Assembly (NCBI GenBank): GCA_031273385.1
Contig: JAISRY010000185.1
Coordinates: 1 to 6,579, forward strand
Source: Tannerellaceae bacterium
Lineage (GTDB): Bacteria; Bacteroidota; Bacteroidia; Bacteroidales; Tannerellaceae
Reading direction: 5' to 3'
Length of the DNA stretch: 6,579 bases
Shown: positions 5,430 to 6,579 of the stretch, one piece after another
How positions within the stretch are numbered: the first letter of the stretch is position 1
Layout of the letters: the number at the start of each line of letters is the position of its first letter
The notes under the pieces: generated by a model
Database searches by the model: none
What the model saw: only the letters and a program-made list of their open reading frames with translations
What the model was told of the DNA's origin: nothing
Position numbers and translations under genes: made by a program

Positions 5430-6579
5430 ATGCTAAGGACATTTCGGCTGGGAGGTATCCATCCGCCGGAGAATAAGTTGTCCGCCGGACGGAAGATCCA
5501 ACGCCTCGGCGTTCCCGCCGGACAGGTGGTTATCCCTTTGAGCCAGCATATCGGCGCACCGGCGCAGGCGCTGGTCAAGAAAGGCGACCAGGTAAAGGTC
5601 GGGACGCTCCTTGCCAAGTCGGGCGGTTTTGTATCGGCCAATATCCATTCGCCGGTATCGGGAAAGGTAAACAAGATTGATCTCGCGCCGGATGCCGGCG
5701 GGTATAAACGCCCGGCGGTATATATAGATGTAGAGGGCGACGAGTGGCTCGAGACGATCGACCGTAGCGATACGCCCGTCAGGGAATGGGAACTAACGGC
5801 GAAAGAGATTATCGGGAAAATCGCCGACGCCGGTATCGTGGGGCTGGGGGGCGCCACTTTCCCTACGGAGGTCAAACTGACTCCCCCTCCCGGGACGAAA
5901 GCGGAGCTACTCATCATCAATGCCGTAGAATGTGAGCCATACCTGACCTCCGACCATGCGTTAATGATGGAAAAGGGAGAGCAGATCATGACAGGCATAT
6001 CCTTACTGATGAAAGCGGTCGGCGTTACGAAAGCGGTCGTCGGGATAGAGCGTAACAAGTGGGATGCGATCTCGCTTTTCTACTGGTTGTCTCTCGTGTT
6101 CGAGGGGATTAGCGTGATGCCGCTGAAAGTGCGTTATCCGCAGGGGGGCGAGAAGCAGCTGATTGACGCGGTGATGCGCCGCCAGGTGAAAAGCGGGGCG
6201 TTGCCCGTTTCGGTGGGGGCGGTGGTGCAGAACGTCGGGACGGCGTATGCCGTATACGAGGCGGTACTGAAGAACAAGCCGCTGATCGAACGGGTTGTCA
6301 CGGTGACGGGCAAAGGGGTGGCGAATCCCTCGAACCTGCTGGTGCGTATCGGTACGCCTATACGGGCGTTGATCGACGCCGCGGGGGGAATGCCGGAGGA
6401 TACCGGAAAGATTATCGCCGGCGGCCCGATGATGGGGAAAGCGCTAGCCGGTGTGGATGCGCCGGTGACGAAAGGCACTTCGGGCGTCCTGCTTCTTTCG
6501 AAAGCGGAATCTATCCGCAAACCGGTCTACGACTGCATCAGGTGCGCCAAATGTGTGCATGTCTGCCCGATGGGGCTTA
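5430..6579 (+). CDS. rnfC: Rnf complex subunit RnfC, 3' end missing
   Basis: RnfC is the peripheral NADH-site subunit of the Rnf complex, which reduces NAD+ with electrons from ferredoxin while pumping Na+ or H+. The frame is open for 383 codons from ATG 5430 to the right edge; the usual length of about 440-450 residues implies some 60 residues are missing. The N-terminal biotinyl/barrel-sandwich-like region includes IPLSQHIGAPAQALVKKGDQV (35-55) and SANIHSPVSGKV (69-80). The NuoF-like nucleotide/flavin-binding core has GLGGATFPTEVKL (138-150) and NAVECEPYLTSD (164-175). YPQGGEKQL is at 236-244 and GGPMMG at 331-336. The first 4Fe-4S motif, C369/C372/C375/C379, is complete; the second is expected beyond the edge. 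The start ATG follows the rnfB stop after one base, with only weak purine-rich sequence upstream, so translation is probably coupled. Confidence 0.96.
   Translation, partial: MLRTFRLGGIHPPENKLSAGRKIQRLGVPAGQVVIPLSQHIGAPAQALVKKGDQVKVGTLLAKSGGFVSANIHSPVSGKVNKIDLAPDAGGYKRPAVYIDVEGDEWLETIDRSDTPVREWELTAKEIIGKIADAGIVGLGGATFPTEVKLTPPPGTKAELLIINAVECEPYLTSDHALMMEKGEQIMTGISLLMKAVGVTKAVVGIERNKWDAISLFYWLSLVFEGISVMPLKVRYPQGGEKQLIDAVMRRQVKSGALPVSVGAVVQNVGTAYAVYEAVLKNKPLIERVVTVTGKGVANPSNLLVRIGTPIRALIDAAGGMPEDTGKIIAGGPMMGKALAGVDAPVTKGTSGVLLLSKAESIRKPVYDCIRCAKCVHVCPMGL

Noticed and set aside
4628..6058. Long (476-codon) minus-strand open frame opposite rnfB and rnfC
   Set aside because: It lies antisense to two clear Rnf genes. 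Its translation has no recognisable domain, and the high-GC codon pattern of rnfB and rnfC explains the lack of stops.

Overview
The window looks like chromosomal DNA from an anaerobic member of the Bacteroidales, most likely near Parabacteroides/Tannerella. The signs are Bacteroidetes-type promoter boxes (TAnnTTTG), almost no Shine-Dalgarno sequences, an UpxY-type NusG paralogue, a DUF3078-like outer-membrane protein and an Rnf operon headed by an RseC-family gene. The genus is an inference; no rRNA or marker gene is present.

Left part (1-2251). A Tat-signal Gfo/Idh/MocA oxidoreductase runs off the left edge on the minus strand. It is divergent from a stand-alone UpxY/NusG-like antitermination gene on the plus strand. 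That gene meets a minus-strand four-helix-bundle (S23/IVP-like) gene tail to tail, with one base between the stop codons.

Middle (2252-2515). This divergent intergenic region holds the most unusual structure: 13 consecutive 9-bp units with a TTAAG core (2290-2406). The array is also a long imperfect inverted repeat centred at about 2341, with a three-base loop. A TAnnTTTG box on the minus strand lies just beyond the array, so the array may form most of the 5' leader of the four-helix-bundle mRNA. A second box points right, toward the DUF3078-like gene.

Right part (2516-6579). A secreted, probably beta-barrel DUF3078-like protein is followed, after its own promoter-like box, by rseC-family / rnfB / rnfC. 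rseC and rnfB overlap by 4 bp (ATGA), and rnfB and rnfC are separated by one base. rnfC is cut by the right edge just after its first 4Fe-4S motif. This is the start of an Rnf operon (ion-translocating ferredoxin:NAD+ oxidoreductase); rnfD, rnfG, rnfE and rnfA are expected beyond the window.

The genes are mostly of familiar families. The best candidates for something not described are the 9-bp palindromic array and the orphan UpxY gene beside it. I see no rRNA, tRNA, CRISPR array, insertion sequence or phage gene.
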